Shown piece by piece: positions 6,723 through 7,734 of a stretch of DNA of 7,734 nucleotides. The translations under genes were made by a program, and so were the position numbers. Location of the stretch: positions 1 through 7,734 of the forward strand of contig NZ_JAFLSB010000059.1 in NCBI RefSeq assembly GCF_022511165.1. The letters are read 5' to 3'. Every line of letters starts with the position of its first letter. Positions within the stretch are counted from its first letter, which is position 1. This stretch comes from Helicobacter sp. GTDB lineage: Bacteria > Campylobacterota > Campylobacteria > Campylobacterales > Helicobacteraceae. A model generated the notes under the pieces. It ran no database searches. It saw nothing but the letters and a program-made list of their open reading frames with translations, and was not told the DNA's origin.

Positions 6723-7443
6723 GCAACTCAAAAAATATTTTGACGATAAATTAGTGCTAGATAATATTAATTTGCATATCAAAATGGGCGAAAAAGTCGT
6801 TATTATTGGACCAAGTGGCTCGGGTAAATCAACCTTACTTCGATGCCTCAATCTCCTTGAAAGCCCAAGTGAAGGGGAAATATGGCTTGATGATAAGATT
6901 TTATTTCCACAAAGCACATCAAGCTGGGATATAAATAAAGCCCGAAGTAAAATGGGAATGGTTTTTCAACATTTTAATTTATTTAATAACCTCAATGTCT
7001 TACAAAACCTCATACTTGCACCTACATTTTTAAAGCTCCTTAAGCAAGAGGAGGCTATTGCAGAAGCACAAAGGCTTTTAGAACGCATAGGATTGCTTGA
7101 TAAGCAAGAGGTGTATCCCTCACGTTTAAGTGGTGGGCAAAAGCAGAGAGTAGCTATTGTTAGGGCATTAATGAATAAGCCTGAAGTAATGCTTTTTGAT
7201 GAGCCTACATCGGCACTTGACCCTGAAATGGTGGGAGAAGTGCTTGATTTGATGAGAGATTTAGCCAATGAAGGTATGAGTATGGTTTGTGTAACACACG
7301 AAATGCGTTTTGCTAAAGAAGTGGCACATCGCATTATTTTTATGGAAAATGGGCGCATTATCGAGCAAGGCACACCCCTAGAGATTTTTGAATCCCCAAA
7401 AACTCCACGACTTCAAAGTTTTCTTAGTAAGGTAATGGCTTAG
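6709..7443 (+). CDS. Polar amino-acid ABC importer, ATP-binding protein (GlnQ/HisP family)
   Basis: The 244-residue ATPase drives the importer encoded just upstream. All nucleotide-binding motifs are intact: Walker A GPSGSGKST (34-42), Q-loop MVFQHFNLF with Q87, signature LSGGQKQR (140-147), Walker B VMLFDEPTSALD with E165, and the H-loop in CVTHEM (H197). The length is typical for GlnQ-type subunits, which lack a long regulatory tail. The start is a GTG, only three bases after AAGGG (6701-6705) and inside the end of the permease gene; no better in-frame start exists nearby, and the N-terminal strand MIHIKQLKKYF is normal for the family. It is the last gene of the operon, with a terminator-like hairpin 12 bases after its stop. 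Confidence 0.96.
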   Translation: MIHIKQLKKYFDDKLVLDNINLHIKMGEKVVIIGPSGSGKSTLLRCLNLLESPSEGEIWLDDKILFPQSTSSWDINKARSKMGMVFQHFNLFNNLNVLQNLILAPTFLKLLKQEEAIAEAQRLLERIGLLDKQEVYPSRLSGGQKQRVAIVRALMNKPEVMLFDEPTSALDPEMVGEVLDLMRDLANEGMSMVCVTHEMRFAKEVAHRIIFMENGRIIEQGTPLEIFESPKTPRLQSFLSKVMA

Positions 7444-7455
7444 GATTTGATTAAG

Positions 7456-7473
7456 AATCCTTCAAGGATTTTT
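7456..7473 (+). terminator. Probable terminator of the ABC-importer operon
   Basis: AATCCT (7456-7461) and AGGATT (7465-7470) form a 6-bp stem with a three-base loop (TCA), followed by TTT so that five T end the structure. It begins 12 bases after the ATPase stop. The stem is short and has only two GC pairs, so termination may be partial. Confidence 0.5.
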
Positions 7474-7592
7474 GCAAAATATCTTTTTTTGAATCTTAAT
7501 GAAGTCTTTATTTTAACCCATACTTCGCTTGTTTTAAGCTTAGGTTTTAAGGGTAAGTAAGAAATTCTTGCGAATAGGCTTAAAATGTGTAA

Positions 7593-7611
7593 GTGTAATT
7601 TAAGGTTACAC
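7593..7611. repeat. Short dyad GTGTAA-N7-TTACAC
   Basis: Two 6-base arms are perfect reverse complements around TTTAAGG. The form resembles binding sites of dimeric helix-turn-helix regulators, but no regulator gene is in the window. It lies seven bases after a possible TAAAAT box (7581-7586), where an operator could act. Chance is a fair alternative. Confidence 0.35.
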
Positions 7612-7637
7612 AAAATCACTTAGTTTTTTAAGATTCT

Positions 7638-7673
7638 AGAATCTACGCCTTAATTTACTAGATTCTTTTTTTT
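7638..7673 (+). terminator. Terminator-like hairpin AGAATCTA/TAGATTCT followed by T8
   Basis: AGAATCTA (7638-7645) pairs exactly with TAGATTCT (7659-7666) around a 13-base loop, and the T run 7666-7673 follows. The left arm is also the second half of a 14-base palindrome AGATTCTAGAATCT (7631-7644), so the two hairpins are mutually exclusive. The stem is AT-rich, so strength is uncertain, and no gene end lies nearby except the operon 195 bases upstream. Confidence 0.45.
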
Positions 7674-7674
7674 A

Positions 7675-7733
7675 TAAGGGGGAGGGGCTTAAAAATGAAG
7701 TCGGTTCGATGATATACATCTCACTCCCCCTTA
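7675..7733. repeat. G-rich 10-bp inverted repeat at right edge
   Basis: TAAGGGGGAG (7675-7684) and CTCCCCCTTA (7724-7733) are exact reverse complements enclosing 39 bases. The loop contains a smaller GATG-ATATA-CATC hairpin (7709-7721). In an AT-rich setting this is a strong stem. It could be the body of a small structured RNA, a leader element or half of a longer repeat cut by the edge. No T run follows within the window. Confidence 0.55.
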
Positions 7734-7734
7734 A

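Larger units (their letters stand above)
7444..7734. other. Non-coding region after the ABC-importer operon
   Basis: No convincing gene is seen on either strand in these 291 bases. The stretch is AT-rich, repeats GTTTTAAG (7530s and 7540s), has a possible plus-strand -10 box TAAAAT (7581-7586), and carries four dyad structures listed separately: a hairpin by the operon end, a TGTAA-type dyad, an overlapping palindrome/terminator, and a G-rich inverted repeat at the right edge. A small RNA or the leader of a gene beyond the edge is possible. Confidence 0.5.

Noticed and set aside
7678..7730. tRNA-like element: 7-bp GGGGGAG/CTCCCCC acceptor-like stem with GGTTCGA at 7703-7709
   Set aside because: Only about 53 bases lie between the arms, there is no recognisable D or anticodon arm, and GGTTCGA is not flanked by a T-arm stem.
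1..7734. Mobile elements, CRISPR array or defence genes
   Set aside because: No transposase or integrase, no regularly spaced direct repeats and no recognisable defence domain was found; the remaining open frames are shadows of the listed genes.

Overview
The window looks like chromosome of a Helicobacter species, or a close relative in the Campylobacterota. The signs are low GC, promoters with a TATAAT-like -10 box in T-rich surroundings and no clear -35, a long poly-G tract inside a membrane-protein gene, and heavy use of the word AGAATCT/AGATTCT. A bacteriohemerythrin gene makes an enterohepatic species more likely than H. pylori, but this is inference.

Bases 1-2494 (+) hold the 3' end of trpF (tryptophan synthesis, or the TrpF half of a fused trpCF), followed 11 bases after its stop by a membrane-anchored transferase/sulfatase of the LtaS/OpgB family. 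The transferase gene is split into two frames exactly at a run of nine G (611-619). The part before encodes two membrane helices. The part after encodes three more plus a catalytic domain with its key residues intact. Removing one G, or adding two, restores a 724-residue protein, so this reads as a phase-variable gene caught in the OFF state rather than a decayed one.

Bases 2495-3661 (+) hold a possible separate promoter and a secreted CapA-family protein with a metallophosphatase-like fold. It converges with, and overlaps by 17 bases, a minus-strand gene for a hemerythrin with an unusual cysteine-rich tail (3645-4226). Upstream of that on the same strand is rnhB, RNase HII (4323-5027).

Bases 5028-5220 form a divergent control region with a 9-bp inverted repeat. 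From it runs a tightly coupled three-gene operon (5221-7443, +) for a polar amino-acid ABC importer: lipoprotein binding protein, permease and ATPase, with overlapping ends. Bases 7444-7734 are non-coding as far as visible and hold several inverted repeats, two of them terminator-like.

The most notable element is the poly-G switch in the LtaS-like gene beside capA. It suggests reversible variation of an envelope or periplasmic polymer. The hemerythrin cysteine tail and the structured non-coding end come next.
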